DNA of 64,000 nt, from positions 1-64,000 of the forward strand of contig JAAUSC010000005.1 in the NCBI GenBank assembly GCA_012031965.1, read 5' to 3'. The position numbers and the translations under genes were made by a program. The stretch comes from Scytonema sp. RU_4_4. Lineage in GTDB: Bacteria; Cyanobacteriota; Cyanobacteriia; Cyanobacteriales; Nostocaceae. The notes below the pieces were generated by a model. It made no database searches. It saw nothing but the letters and a program-made list of their open reading frames with translations, and was not told where the DNA came from. Positions 18,280 to 26,984 of the stretch are shown here, piece after piece (within the stretch, counting starts at the first letter, position 1; each line of letters begins with the position of its first letter).

Positions 18280-19590
18280 TTGAAGTCAACAGCCAAAAGA
18301 ATCGTAATCACACTATCATCTTTTGCATCAGTACTCACAGCATCTCAGTCTGCTTCTGCTCAGCTTACGCTTGGGCGCTATGGTATCCAACCAGGACTGG
18401 AGCAAAACTATCTCCAGTACCAGCTATCGGGTCGAGATGTGACTCAAATGCGAGGTATTGCTGCATGTAGTGTGGGATTTGGTGTCGCTTGTAACAAAGC
18501 AGGTGCAGTCTTTCAGAAATTAGTTGAGTCAAATGGTGGACCAACCTATGAGCAGTTACTGATGCAAGCAGCTGGGGGGGAAGAAAACTACCGGAATTTT
18601 GCTTCTCTTTACGGAAACAACCCCAATCTGACTCAGATACCCTACGCTTCATTCTGGCAGGACGACAACCTCAGTATAGTGGACGGGTATCGCTATGTTC
18701 TTGGTACTTCAGTCAATCAAACTCCACTAGCGGGTTTGGGACAGGTGACCAAAAACTTTTACTGGGCACCTGAAGGAAGTGGGAACTCACTCGACCCACG
18801 TAATGGCTTACTGGATTTGAAATACTCTTATGGGCGTTTGTTGCTTGAGGAGGTGGCAAAAATTCCCAATGCTCAGCAGCAGATTCAATCTTTGGGTTTA
18901 GCGCCAGAGTTAACCAAGTTCTACTCAGACAAACTCTCGAATTCGATGCGTGTGTTGAACTCTGGGAATGAAGAGTCTCTCAAAGACACGATTCTCAAAG
19001 ACCTCTCCATGCCATATTCACCAGATGGAGCAGAGTTCGGACGCCCAAATCTTGGCATTCCTTCAGGTGATTTACTGACTGGGGAAACTCTGGCTGGAGA
19101 TGTCGTTTCATGGGAAGCTCCAGTAGCGTTAGAACCAGAAGCAACAAGCATTGACATTATCCCTAACCTTGTAGAAGATGTTGTGTTGCAACAAGGTCAA
19201 GGTTCGGGGAACTCTTTTCCGACGATCTGGCTTGCTGGCGGCGGTTTGGGCTTACTCCTACTGCTTCTCACCCTTGGTGGTGGTGAAGATAATTCTTCAG
19301 GTCAGGGATCAGGTACAGTAACGAGTACACCCTCAGTTAGTAATCCGCCTTCCTCTGGCGGTTCCGTCCCTCCTTCAGGTGGTGATTCTCCCGGTGACAA
19401 CCAAATCACTGAAGTTCCACCCACTCCTCCTGTGATTTCTCCGCCTGGACAGGAAGTGAAGAAGGTACCGGAGCCAACAACAGTATCAGCTCTTGTGTTG
19501 CTGATAATCGTATTGTGGTTGCTTAGTTATGGACAGCGACGTACCCAGACAGGGAAATTTGGTAGAGTTTGCCAGAGCATCCTAAACTAG
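18280..19590 (+). CDS. PEP-CTERM sorted surface protein
   Basis: About 436 aa. TTG 18280 is chosen because GGAGG ends nine bases before it and it starts exactly at a signal peptide (KSTAKRIVITLSSFASVLTA...SASA). The mature domain (~30-310) is unrecognised. A Gly/Leu-rich hydrophobic stretch 'IWLAGGGLGLLLLLLTLGGG' and a Ser/Pro/Gly linker follow, then 'VPEPTTVSALVLLIIVLWLL' with basic residues after it: a PEP-CTERM sorting signal, by family recognised by exosortase for surface display. A further 15-residue tail follows the basic cluster. A longer start at ATG 18235 is possible but lacks the ribosome site. Confidence 0.75.
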   Translation: MKSTAKRIVITLSSFASVLTASQSASAQLTLGRYGIQPGLEQNYLQYQLSGRDVTQMRGIAACSVGFGVACNKAGAVFQKLVESNGGPTYEQLLMQAAGGEENYRNFASLYGNNPNLTQIPYASFWQDDNLSIVDGYRYVLGTSVNQTPLAGLGQVTKNFYWAPEGSGNSLDPRNGLLDLKYSYGRLLLEEVAKIPNAQQQIQSLGLAPELTKFYSDKLSNSMRVLNSGNEESLKDTILKDLSMPYSPDGAEFGRPNLGIPSGDLLTGETLAGDVVSWEAPVALEPEATSIDIIPNLVEDVVLQQGQGSGNSFPTIWLAGGGLGLLLLLLTLGGGEDNSSGQGSGTVTSTPSVSNPPSSGGSVPPSGGDSPGDNQITEVPPTPPVISPPGQEVKKVPEPTTVSALVLLIIVLWLLSYGQRRTQTGKFGRVCQSILN

Positions 19591-19621
19591 AGCGCCGGTC
19601 AAGTATTCACGCATTAGACAG

Positions 19622-19689
19622 AAAAACCCGGTTTCTTTGCGTCTTCTAATGAAATATTAGGCATTCCAGCGAACAGAAACCGGGTTTTT
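19622..19689. repeat. Inverted repeat with AAACCCGGTTTCT arms
   Basis: AAAAACCCGGTTTCT at 19622-19636 is matched by its reverse complement at 19675-19689. The same arms occur inside the element at 35873-35983. Just past the PEP-CTERM gene, it may also act as a terminator. Confidence 0.7.
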
Positions 19690-19697
19690 GGGATGAC

Positions 19698-19865
19698 CAG
19701 GACTTACGCATTTTAACGAAAAACTGTCATTCTGGAGCGCGCAGCGTGCCCGGAGGGCAGTGTAGCGAAGAATCTCCCTTGATACTTCGCTACACTCCGT
19801 TTCGCACCCTGCGGGAAGCCGCAAAGCGTCTACAGTATGACATTCTCGACTTTGCGTAAGTCCTG
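19698..19865. repeat. MITE-like element with CAGGACTTACGCA ends
   Basis: 168 bp with terminal inverted repeats CAGGACTTACGCA. The interior is rich in short palindromes (e.g. around 19735-19830). No open frame. First of two adjacent MITE-like units. Confidence 0.75.
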
Positions 19866-19897
19866 ATGACTTGACCGATACTCTAGTAAAACTAAAC

Positions 19898-20036
19898 TAT
19901 AGCGGTTCTCGTTTGCATGCGGTACATTTTTCAACCTCACCCCCAACCCCTCTCCTTGCTAAGGAGAGGGGAGCGTTGCGTCAGCAAATGCGGGGTGAGG
20001 TGACGACTGTATTGCACCGAAGTGAGAACCGCTATA
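19898..20036. repeat. MITE-like element with TATAGCGGTTCTC ends
   Basis: 139 bp with near-perfect terminal inverted repeats TATAGCGGTTCTC. The centre is CTCACCCC...GGGGTGAG. A related element is at 46953-47059, and a solo end (TAGCGGTTCTCGTT) is at 20087-20100, just upstream of rnhA. Confidence 0.75.
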
Positions 20037-20138
20037 AAAGATTTCAGTTGAGTTGAAAAGGGCGCTATTGGGTATGTTGTGATATGTAGCGGTTCTCGTT
20101 ATTTTGTCTTCTGTCTTGGCGATTTTATTTTCTTAAGT

Positions 20139-21035
20139 ATGTCTTCAGTTTCCACAATCAAAAGTATATACACCGATGGCGCTTGCACAGGCAATCCCGG
20201 TCCTGGTGGTTGGGGTGTCGTTGTCTATTTCAGTGATGGTTCCACTCACGAAATGGGCGGTGTATCCCCCAGAACCACCAACAACAAGATGGAGATGCAA
20301 GCTGCGATCGCCGCTCTCCAATTTTTCAAAGATTCAGCACAAACCGAACCCATCACTCTTCACAGTGATAGCGAATACCTCATCAACTCTGTGACAAAAT
20401 GGATGAAAGGCTGGAAAAAGCGAGGCTGGAAAAAGGCAGATGGAAATCCTGTGCTGAACCAAGACCTGTTGGAAATCTTAGACGACCTCAGTAGCCCACA
20501 GGTTAAGTGGGAGCATGTTCGGGGTCATGCAGGTAATATTGGTAACGAACGCTGTGATGCGATCGCCCGTGCTTTTGCTAATGGCAAAACCATATCCCTG
20601 CAACAACAAGACTTTTTCTTGGAGCAAAAAAACGAGGTTAATATATCAAGAGCATCTGATTTAGAAACAAACTCTACAATAATTAACAAAAAGAAGCAAG
20701 AAATCAGTACTCTTGCAACAGATATAACCAATATGGAACCACAAACTCACTCTGCTACCTCCGTCAGTGAGGAATTACCTCAAGAAATGAGGGTAACGCA
20801 ACTCCGCAATTTAGTGGAAACCCTCCGCATTGCAGACGAAATTGCCGAAAAAGGTTACCTGATTACAAGTTCTGAACTGGCGGACTTGATGGACGTTCAC
20901 GCCAGTGCTGTTACCAGTCGTGGGGATGAGTGGCGCTGGCGGAACTGGATTGTATCACGAGTGCGGCGTGAAGGCAATCAAATTCTCTGGGAATTGGAAC
21001 GAGGCGATAAGGTAGAGAGTGAAACTGAGTCGTGA
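20139..21035 (+). CDS. rnhA: Ribonuclease HI with C-terminal extension
   Basis: 298 aa from ATG 20139. Residues 1-150 are a full RNase HI: 'IYTDGACTGNPGPGGWG' (first Asp), 'NNKMEMQAAIAAL' (Glu), 'LHSDSEYL' (Asp), 'GWKKRGWKKADG', 'VRGHAGNIGNERCDAIA' (last Asp). It cleaves RNA in RNA/DNA hybrids. After a variable linker, residues ~225-298 ('LRNLVETLRIADEIAEKGYL...WRWRNWIVSRVRREGNQILWELER') form a separate helical domain, probably a small winged-helix or hybrid-binding module, seen fused to RNase HI in cyanobacteria. Starts upstream of 20139 would add residues with no match. A repeat end lies in its leader. Confidence 0.9.
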   Translation: MSSVSTIKSIYTDGACTGNPGPGGWGVVVYFSDGSTHEMGGVSPRTTNNKMEMQAAIAALQFFKDSAQTEPITLHSDSEYLINSVTKWMKGWKKRGWKKADGNPVLNQDLLEILDDLSSPQVKWEHVRGHAGNIGNERCDAIARAFANGKTISLQQQDFFLEQKNEVNISRASDLETNSTIINKKKQEISTLATDITNMEPQTHSATSVSEELPQEMRVTQLRNLVETLRIADEIAEKGYLITSSELADLMDVHASAVTSRGDEWRWRNWIVSRVRREGNQILWELERGDKVESETES

Positions 21036-21086
21036 AGTACCTACACTGCATCCTTTGGGTACAGTGTAGGCTTCCGGTCTCGTTCA

Positions 21087-22310
21087 TCACTCAGTACTGT
21101 ACTTGCGCCCTCGCCACTCTCTGGGGGTGCGGAATGCAGAGAGAAAAATCCGCAGGACTGCTATTGGATCAGCAAAAGGCGACAGCCAAAACAACCAACC
21201 GCCTTTTGCTTGGGTGCGGTCGTAAGAGGGTGCGATCGCAAAAAGCATAGCAAAGCGAATGACCACCAGAAATAGATTTAGCGCCAGTAGGAGGAGCTCT
21301 TGAGCAGAGAAGCTCTGGAGCGGAGGAAGAAACAAGAGGTAAGTGCAGACGACGATTGGGGGTAAACCTTGAACTCCCGAAAGGAGCCATAAATCTCCCC
21401 AAAGTTGAGCGCGGGAGGAAGCATCTTTCAAGTCAAGGCTTCGCCCCCATTGTTGCCAAGTTTCCATTGCTCCTTCGTACATCCGCACCTTGAGAACTTT
21501 TGCCCCATCTAAAAAGCCAACCTTATACCCACAGGCAGCTATGTTCCGTGCTAAGGTGACATCATCACAAAAAGAACCACTTGCAGTCGTATATCCACCC
21601 ACAGCCGCTAGAACAGAGCGACGACACAAGTAGCATTGCCCATTTGCCATGACCCGTTCTGAGTTCTCAGCATTGACACCAGCAGGATTAAATCGGTAAA
21701 GCAGAGTCATCAACAATGCAGGTTGTAGCCAGCACTCTCCTGGATATTTGAGAATAAATTGGGGTGAGAGAGAAACCAAGTCATAGCCTTGAGTTTCTGC
21801 GGTCCTCACCAAACTAGCAACCAAACCAGGTGATGGTTGTATATCAGCATCCAGACCTAGAAACCACTCACTCGCCTCTGAGATCTGTAAAAAACCGTAA
21901 TGCAAGGCCCAAGGACGCCCCACCCAACCGCTTGGTAAGGGATCATCAGTCATCAGACGAAAGCGAGGGTCTTTCTGCTGTGCTGTTTTTATCAAGTCAG
22001 GTGTGCCATCACCAGACTTGCTATCTACAATGATAATTTCTCGGACTTCATAGCTTTGCTGAGAGATTCCGTCTAGCAGAGGACTAATACGAAGAGCCTC
22101 ATTCAGGGTGGGAATGACAATGCTGACACAGCCCAAAAGTTCTGGTGTGGAATTTTGGGGTGTCATGGGAGGATGGCGGCTAGGTCCTTTTAGGAGGCGC
22201 GACAGCAAAATTGCTGTTGCTGGTAGTTGAATAAGCAGTAACAAAAGTGAGATAGCACTTGCTATCGTCCACGCGTCTAGCACAGCAAAATACCTGGCGA
22301 TGGAAATCAA
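21087..22310 (-). CDS. cruG: Carotenoid 2'-O-glycosyltransferase CruG (family 2)
   Basis: 407 aa. An N-terminal membrane helix (residues ~10-38), then a GT2 catalytic domain: 'VSIVIPTLNEALRISPLLDGI', 'EIIIVDSKSGDGT', 'WFLGLDADIQPSP' (DxD-type metal site), 'ASGSFCDDVTLARNIAACG', and C-terminal membrane helices. By context, five bases after cruF, it is the enzyme that glycosylates the 2'-hydroxyl in myxoxanthophyll synthesis, as for the paired genes in Synechococcus. The sugar cannot be told from sequence. Confidence 0.8.
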   Translation of the reverse strand: MISIARYFAVLDAWTIASAISLLLLLIQLPATAILLSRLLKGPSRHPPMTPQNSTPELLGCVSIVIPTLNEALRISPLLDGISQQSYEVREIIIVDSKSGDGTPDLIKTAQQKDPRFRLMTDDPLPSGWVGRPWALHYGFLQISEASEWFLGLDADIQPSPGLVASLVRTAETQGYDLVSLSPQFILKYPGECWLQPALLMTLLYRFNPAGVNAENSERVMANGQCYLCRRSVLAAVGGYTTASGSFCDDVTLARNIAACGYKVGFLDGAKVLKVRMYEGAMETWQQWGRSLDLKDASSRAQLWGDLWLLSGVQGLPPIVVCTYLLFLPPLQSFSAQELLLLALNLFLVVIRFAMLFAIAPSYDRTQAKGGWLFWLSPFADPIAVLRIFLSAFRTPREWRGRKYSTE

Positions 22311-22314
22311 AGTT

Positions 22315-23232
22315 TTACTTTACAGCAACTTTGATGCTTGCTACAGAAATTTCCGTACTTGTTGGTGCAACAGGAACATTAGCAGATGTGTCTTTTGAAC
22401 TCCACCAAAGTGCGATCGCAGGAACTACGCCTAGCGCAAAGCCCAGCGAGACAGGAAGAGCAAATCCAGCGGCTAAGCTGAGTCCAGCGGCGAAAACAAA
22501 ATTGCTCAAATAAACGACTAAGGGTATAGAAAGTTGCGATCGCTCTAATTTTACCGGCGTGTTTCTCCACAGCAGTCCTGCTACAGTCATGAACAAGGCG
22601 CTAGTGCCAAACCAACCCGCATAATTTTGATAGGGTGTTCCAAAGAAAGCTCCAGGATTTTCCCAATACCAAAATGGGAGAGATGTTTGACTCATGGCTG
22701 GTTCCAATGCAAAGTCCCAGCAGGTGAAAAGCAAAGCACCTAACGCTACGGCACTCAATTGGCGCAGTAAACTGGGATTTTGAGCGACCCTCAAACCAGC
22801 ACGAGCAATGAGGTAAGAAGACAAGCCCACGTAAAACCAGGATAAGGGAATTGTAAATGGGACAAGTCCCGCAATCTTATATCCCAAGCCACTCAAGTAA
22901 CTGTAGTATCCAAAGGGAAACCCAGTGCTAGTTCCTAGTAATTCGCTACCCACCGATATCGACACAGCTGGTAGCATAAACCCCAGCCAAGTGCGCCACC
23001 CCAATATCCGATATGCATAAATGGAGACGGCTATTGTCCCCAAAATAATATCCACCACACCGCCGTCAGCCATACTCAACTGTATGGCTTTTTGTCCAAC
23101 CCCTCCTGCCTCTCCTAAGTTCAAAATCATTTCGGCATTAGGTATGACCAATAGAATGCCTATCAGTCCAAAAGCCTTTGCCAAGATATGACCAGTGAGG
23201 CATACACGCTCAGCGATAACAAGTTGTCTCAT
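22315..23232 (-). CDS. cruF: Carotenoid 1',2'-hydratase CruF
   Basis: 305 aa integral membrane protein of the DUF422/CruF family: about seven or eight hydrophobic segments, with 'GSELLGTSTGFPFGYYSY', 'VPFTIPLSWFYVGL' and 'CWDFALEPAMSQTSLPFWYW' holding conserved acidic and aromatic residues. It adds water to the psi end of gamma-carotene-type intermediates, making the 1'-hydroxyl of myxoxanthophyll. First gene of the cruF-cruG operon. Confidence 0.85.
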   Translation of the reverse strand: MRQLVIAERVCLTGHILAKAFGLIGILLVIPNAEMILNLGEAGGVGQKAIQLSMADGGVVDIILGTIAVSIYAYRILGWRTWLGFMLPAVSISVGSELLGTSTGFPFGYYSYLSGLGYKIAGLVPFTIPLSWFYVGLSSYLIARAGLRVAQNPSLLRQLSAVALGALLFTCWDFALEPAMSQTSLPFWYWENPGAFFGTPYQNYAGWFGTSALFMTVAGLLWRNTPVKLERSQLSIPLVVYLSNFVFAAGLSLAAGFALPVSLGFALGVVPAIALWWSSKDTSANVPVAPTSTEISVASIKVAVK

Positions 23233-23560
23233 GATAATCCCTTAACAAGACATGATACGCGGCTACTTTGCTGCTAATAGTTTACAAATGTTTAAGAAAA
23301 TATTTAATACTTTGTGCCGGAATTGTTTGCAAACTGACTTTGCTTTCTTGTGGAAAGCATAACAGTCTCTTGATGAAAGGTAGGAAAAATATGATAATAA
23401 ATCTATAGTTTAAGCTATACAAGCCAGTCTCTATCAAGTAAATTGGCTTTTTTCTGACGGATTATATTGTAGCAAGCGATTCATCATTTTCTACAAAGCA
23501 GTACGCTTTGCTTTAGATTGTTGTGGAATGATAGCCTGTCCTTAATACTGGGAATAACCC
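23233..23560. other. Intergenic region between divergent genes
   Basis: 328 bp AT-rich spacer between cruF (minus) and the 23561 membrane gene (plus). Promoters for both are expected here. No repeat or RNA gene recognised. Confidence 0.5.
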
Positions 23561-23986
23561 ATGTCAATCTTGAAGAGACTGCCTTTGTTTCCCCTAGCAT
23601 TGCTACTGCTTACTTACACGACCATCGGCTGGGTAATCTCTAAAACATACACTCCTTGGTATATGTGGCTACTGGCTGTGATTGCCATCTTATTCCTTAT
23701 GGGAGGTTTAACCACTTCCTGGACAAGGTTTACAGATTGTTCTTTTGTCTTATTCAAATCAAATCTTAGGTCTTTTGGTCTTACCCTTTTGAGTGCTTTC
23801 TTGTTTTTTTTGATGATAGCCAAGTTTCGACTATTTCTTGATACCTTACTGGTTGTTGCAGCGGCTGTACTGGCAAGGATAGACTTTCAAACTGCTGGCT
23901 TCAAAGAAGGACAAGTTTTCTGGTTTTTGTCTATCCTCTCTTTGACGGGGTTAGGCTTAGGCGCGCTGATCCATAAGTTGACTTGA
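23561..23986 (+). CDS. Hypothetical four-helix membrane protein
   Basis: 141 aa with four hydrophobic segments (~8-28, 33-53, 70-95, 115-138). 'ISKTYTPWYMWLLAVIAIL' and 'LTTSWTRFTDCSFVLF' are notable. No known domain. Convergent with rpmA and separated from it by a repeat-built hairpin. Confidence 0.65.
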   Translation: MSILKRLPLFPLALLLLTYTTIGWVISKTYTPWYMWLLAVIAILFLMGGLTTSWTRFTDCSFVLFKSNLRSFGLTLLSAFLFFLMIAKFRLFLDTLLVVAAAVLARIDFQTAGFKEGQVFWFLSILSLTGLGLGALIHKLT

Positions 23987-24066
23987 GAAGAACTCAGTTA
24001 TCAGTTATCAGTTATCAATTCACTGTTTACTGTTTACTGATAACTGCTCACTGTTCTGAGTTCTTT
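23986..24066. terminator. Repeat-built bidirectional terminator (heptanucleotide repeats)
   Basis: AAGAACTCAG near 23988 pairs with CTGAGTTCTT near 24055 and is followed by a T-rich end. Between them AGTTATC is repeated three times and ACTGTTT twice, the heptanucleotide tandem repeats typical of heterocystous cyanobacteria. It lies between convergent genes. Confidence 0.6.
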
Positions 24067-24069
24067 TCA

Positions 24070-24351
24070 TTAACTAGCGACTGACTCAGCTACCGCAGCA
24101 ACTGGATAGACGCTAATCTTTTTACGAGCTTTGCCTTTGCGTTCAAATGTGACCACGCCGTCCACTAAGGCAAACAGAGTATCATCCGTACCAATACCAA
24201 CGTTGTTACCAGGGTGAAATTTAGTACCACGCTGACGTACTAGGATATTTCCCGCCCGGACAACTTGACCACCGTAGCGTTTAACGCCAAGTCTTTGAGC
24301 ATTGGAGTCACGACCGTTACGTGTACTACCAGTTCCTTTCTTATGAGCCAT
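24070..24351 (-). CDS. rpmA: 50S ribosomal protein L27
   Basis: 93 aa, normal length. '[20 protein letters not shown]' is the classic L27 start, followed by '[20 protein letters not shown]' and '[18 protein letters not shown]'. The N-terminus reaches toward the peptidyl-transferase centre. Encoded 30 bp after rplU, the usual rplU-rpmA operon. Confidence 0.97.
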   Translation of the reverse strand: MAHKKGTGSTRNGRDSNAQRLGVKRYGGQVVRAGNILVRQRGTKFHPGNNVGIGTDDTLFALVDGVVTFERKGKARKKISVYPVAAVAESVAS

Positions 24352-24381
24352 AATTTCCTCTTGTATCTCTACTTTTATTTA

Positions 24382-24908
24382 TTATTGAGCATCAGTTTCT
24401 TCGGCAGGCTGATTTTCAGCAACGGGTTCAGCAACGGTTGTTGCAGCAACTTCAACAGTTTCTGGGGTTTGAGAAGTTGCTGCTGGTTCTGAAGTGACTT
24501 CAGTGTTTGATACTTCAATGTTTGATGTTATGGCGATAGCTTCGCTGCTGCGCTCCGCGCAGATCGCGCTTTCTTCTAAAGCAAGTACCGAATCGCCGAG
24601 GCTAATAGAGTTAATCAATAATCTCGTGATTTCCTGGCGATGACCCCGCTTTTTACGGGTTTTCTTTTTCGGTTTCATCTTATATACCAGGACTTTGCGA
24701 CCTCTAAAATGCCGCATCACCGTGCCTTCTACCTTTGCTCCTGCGACAAGCGGCTGTCCTATGGTGACTTCGCCGTTGTGCTGAACTAACAATACCTTTC
24801 TATGGTAACTTTTTCGTCTGGTTGGGTAGAGAGCAGTTCAATATCGTAAAAGTGACCAGGTTCGACTCTGAGTTGTTTGCCGCCAGTTTCAATAATTGCG
24901 TAGGTCAT
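24382..24908 (-). CDS. rplU: 50S ribosomal protein L21, with a one-base frameshift and long acidic tail
   Basis: The true start is ATG 24908 (MTYAIIETGGKQLRVEPGHF). This frame runs into TAG soon after 'VTIER', while the rest of L21 ('VQHNGEVTIGQPLVAG', 'HFRGRKVLVYKMKPKKKTRK') is in another frame. One extra T in the TTT run at 24797-24799 (A on the coding strand) restores 'EKVLLVQHNG'. L21 is essential, so an assembly or sequencing error is the simplest explanation. After the usual end near 'ITRLLINSISLGD' comes a ~65-residue Glu/Ala/Thr-rich tail. Part of it (about 24533-24575) is encoded by a GC-rich palindromic repeat of the type dispersed in this genome. First gene of rplU-rpmA. Confidence 0.88.
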
Positions 24909-24956
24909 AAAATTGTCCTTGAGGTTGCCGTACAGGTAGCTGGACTGTATGCGCTT

Positions 24957-24974
24957 AAAAAGCTTTCCAGCTTT
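24957..24974 (-). promoter_or_regulatory. Hairpin in the rplU leader (possible attenuator)
   Basis: AAAAGCTTTCCAGCTTTT forms a seven-pair stem about 50 bases upstream of the L21 start. On the minus strand it is followed by UU. Ribosomal leaders are often autoregulated, but this assignment is weak. Confidence 0.25.
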
Positions 24975-25113
24975 TGTATTGCCTTTACCTGATCCGAGCA
25001 GGAATTAGACAGACAATTTCTGATATTACCTCAAGGACTCTATTTTTGTCAAAATAACAAACAATAATTAACCTTTTCGTCTTAAAGGTTCTTAGACAAC
25101 ACTTTCTAGTGAT

Positions 25114-25302
25114 TTATCTAAAGTTATGAGTGCTAACTAGATTTTCGTAAGAAGGTGCAAAATATGGGACAGATAAAGAGCAAGCTTTCCATCCAGATTT
25201 CACCGACACACTTAATAATCCACAAGTACCACCACGCTGACCCTCTGGAGTATAATACCGACAGTATCGACAAGTTGAAACACAGGACTTCATGGTTGTC
25301 AT
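25114..25302 (-). CDS. Small cysteine-rich protein, probable metal binder
   Basis: About 62 aa. Cysteines occur as 'SCVSTCRYCRYYTPEGQRGGTCG' (spread over ~25 residues) and one more in 'KACSLSVPYF', a pattern fitting zinc or Fe-S binding. Similar short Cys-rich proteins are widespread in cyanobacteria, without known role. Starts at ATG 25302 or ATG 25293; neither has a good Shine-Dalgarno. Confidence 0.6.
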   Translation of the reverse strand: MTTMKSCVSTCRYCRYYTPEGQRGGTCGLLSVSVKSGWKACSLSVPYFAPSYENLVSTHNFR

Positions 25303-25510
25303 AACTAGCACGCTTATTAAATCAGAATCTGTTTAACGTAAAAAATGGTTTTATCCCTCACAAGTATGGCAACCTTTTCTTGAGAAATGCATAGAAATTC
25401 CATAATTTTATGAAAAAATTTGCATTACTAAATATTACTTCACGTACAAGTTGAAATCAAAATTTGTACTTAAGTACAATCAATAAAATTTGGATGAAAT
25501 AACTGGAAAA

Positions 25511-26674
25511 TTATGCCCTTGCTTGTGGTTTTTGCCGACGCTGTATAAGCAATCCTATTGCCATACCAATGCCAATAATGGCAGTAAAGTAGAATAAACC
25601 AATCAACCGGATATAAAGTGGTGGTGCAATCCCCTCAACTTCCACCTCCTGCGCCACTTTCACCCCATAAAATTGACGCTTCGCTCCTGGTAAGGGAGTT
25701 GCTTCCACCTCAACTTTATGGGGTGCGCCATCAAAAAATTGTTCTTGCCATGTTAACTTCCCGTTAGAGTCGGGAATACCTTTGTAGGTAAAGATTGTTA
25801 AATTATCTTCTAGAGCGATCGCCTTGACTTGCAACGCTACATCCGTCAGAGGTTGTCCTGTTGCAGTATCCTTCACCCGTACCGTTAAATTCGCAAGTTT
25901 TCCGACAGTCGCGTTTTTATCTCCCTCAAGATGCACTTCCAACTCTTGAGATTTTTGAACTGATGGTGCAATAGCTTCAGTAGTGTTTGAGTGTCCGCTG
26001 CCATGAGCTTCTGCGACTTCTGCACTAATGTTGATAAACAATAGGGTTACTATAGCCACGACTGTCAACGCACTTAACAACAGACGCACTGACTGGGGTG
26101 CAATTTCTCCTTCTCGCAGTTTTTCTTGTCCACCGATAACCCAGCCACCCAATAATCCAACTGACAGTAGAATAGCTGCGACGACAGCAAAATATTTATA
26201 TTTGACTGGGTTTTCCCGGACATTCAAATTCAATGTTTGCTCGTAGGGAGCAAAAGCATTTGCTACCAACGGTGATACATTCACTCGCAGTTGGTAGTTA
26301 CCACGGATGGGTAACATTTGCTGAATTTCTAGCTTACCATCAGGTGCAGCCGCCTCCATTTGCAGTAGTTTTGTTCCCTCAACAATGGGAAAATCTGTCG
26401 TCAACCAAGGATTAGGATTAGGCGTCAGAATTTGTAAGGCAATTTTGGCATTTTCTAATGGTTTACCAACAGCATCAATAGCTTGTAGTGTCAAAGTAAC
26501 GGGAGATTGTTGTTTTTCTGTTCCTGCTTCAAAAGGGAGAATACGTTCTAGGGGTGGGTTAGTGATGAGTTGTACTCTGGGTATAGGAGTTTGGGAAACT
26601 CCTACAAAGGAATAAAGAATTGACACTGCAACGCAAATAGTGCTAATGACTCCAAACAGCCGATATTTTTTCAT
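25511..26674 (-). CDS. Membrane protein with two extracytoplasmic beta domains
   Basis: 387 aa. Signal anchor (~5-27), a beta-sandwich-like domain (~35-150), two close membrane helices (~160-215), a His-containing segment 'AEAHGSGHS', a second domain (~240-345, 'LEVHLEGDKNATVGKLANLT' and 'VRVKDTATGQPLTDVAL', resembling YtkA/FixH-like or carboxypeptidase-regulatory modules) and a final helix with a basic tail. Function unknown. A metal-related role is only suggested by the His-rich loop and the cbtB-like gene upstream in the same orientation. AGGAG lies ten bases before ATG 26674. Confidence 0.6.
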   Translation of the reverse strand: MKKYRLFGVISTICVAVSILYSFVGVSQTPIPRVQLITNPPLERILPFEAGTEKQQSPVTLTLQAIDAVGKPLENAKIALQILTPNPNPWLTTDFPIVEGTKLLQMEAAAPDGKLEIQQMLPIRGNYQLRVNVSPLVANAFAPYEQTLNLNVRENPVKYKYFAVVAAILLSVGLLGGWVIGGQEKLREGEIAPQSVRLLLSALTVVAIVTLLFINISAEVAEAHGSGHSNTTEAIAPSVQKSQELEVHLEGDKNATVGKLANLTVRVKDTATGQPLTDVALQVKAIALEDNLTIFTYKGIPDSNGKLTWQEQFFDGAPHKVEVEATPLPGAKRQFYGVKVAQEVEVEGIAPPLYIRLIGLFYFTAIIGIGMAIGLLIQRRQKPQARA

Positions 26675-26984
26675 TGAAACTTAACTCCTGTTCATCCTGG
26701 ATTTTGAGGATTAGTTTCTTAGGGTGAAACTTACCTTACCGTTTCATAACTTATGGACAAATATTCCACTTGTTACTTCGTTGGGGAGTCAGCACTGCAG
26801 GAGGGTTTATCTCCGTAGGTGACTGAAGTCATAAATGAATGCCCGACCTATAGCAAGTGCGTCTCGTTCGTGGCGACTGGCGTTGCGTTTCGTTTTTGTC
26901 TGGGTATTTATCCCACGCTCACACTTCGTATAGAGACGTGGGGTTTCTACCCGATTAAGCTAAAAAATACTGGAATATGATAAT
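26675..26984. other. Spacer between cbtB-like gene and 25511 gene
   Basis: 310 bp containing degenerate GC-rich repeat pieces near 26811-26890 (GGAGGGTTTATCTCCGTAGG) related to those at 57 kb. No riboswitch recognised. Confidence 0.45.
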
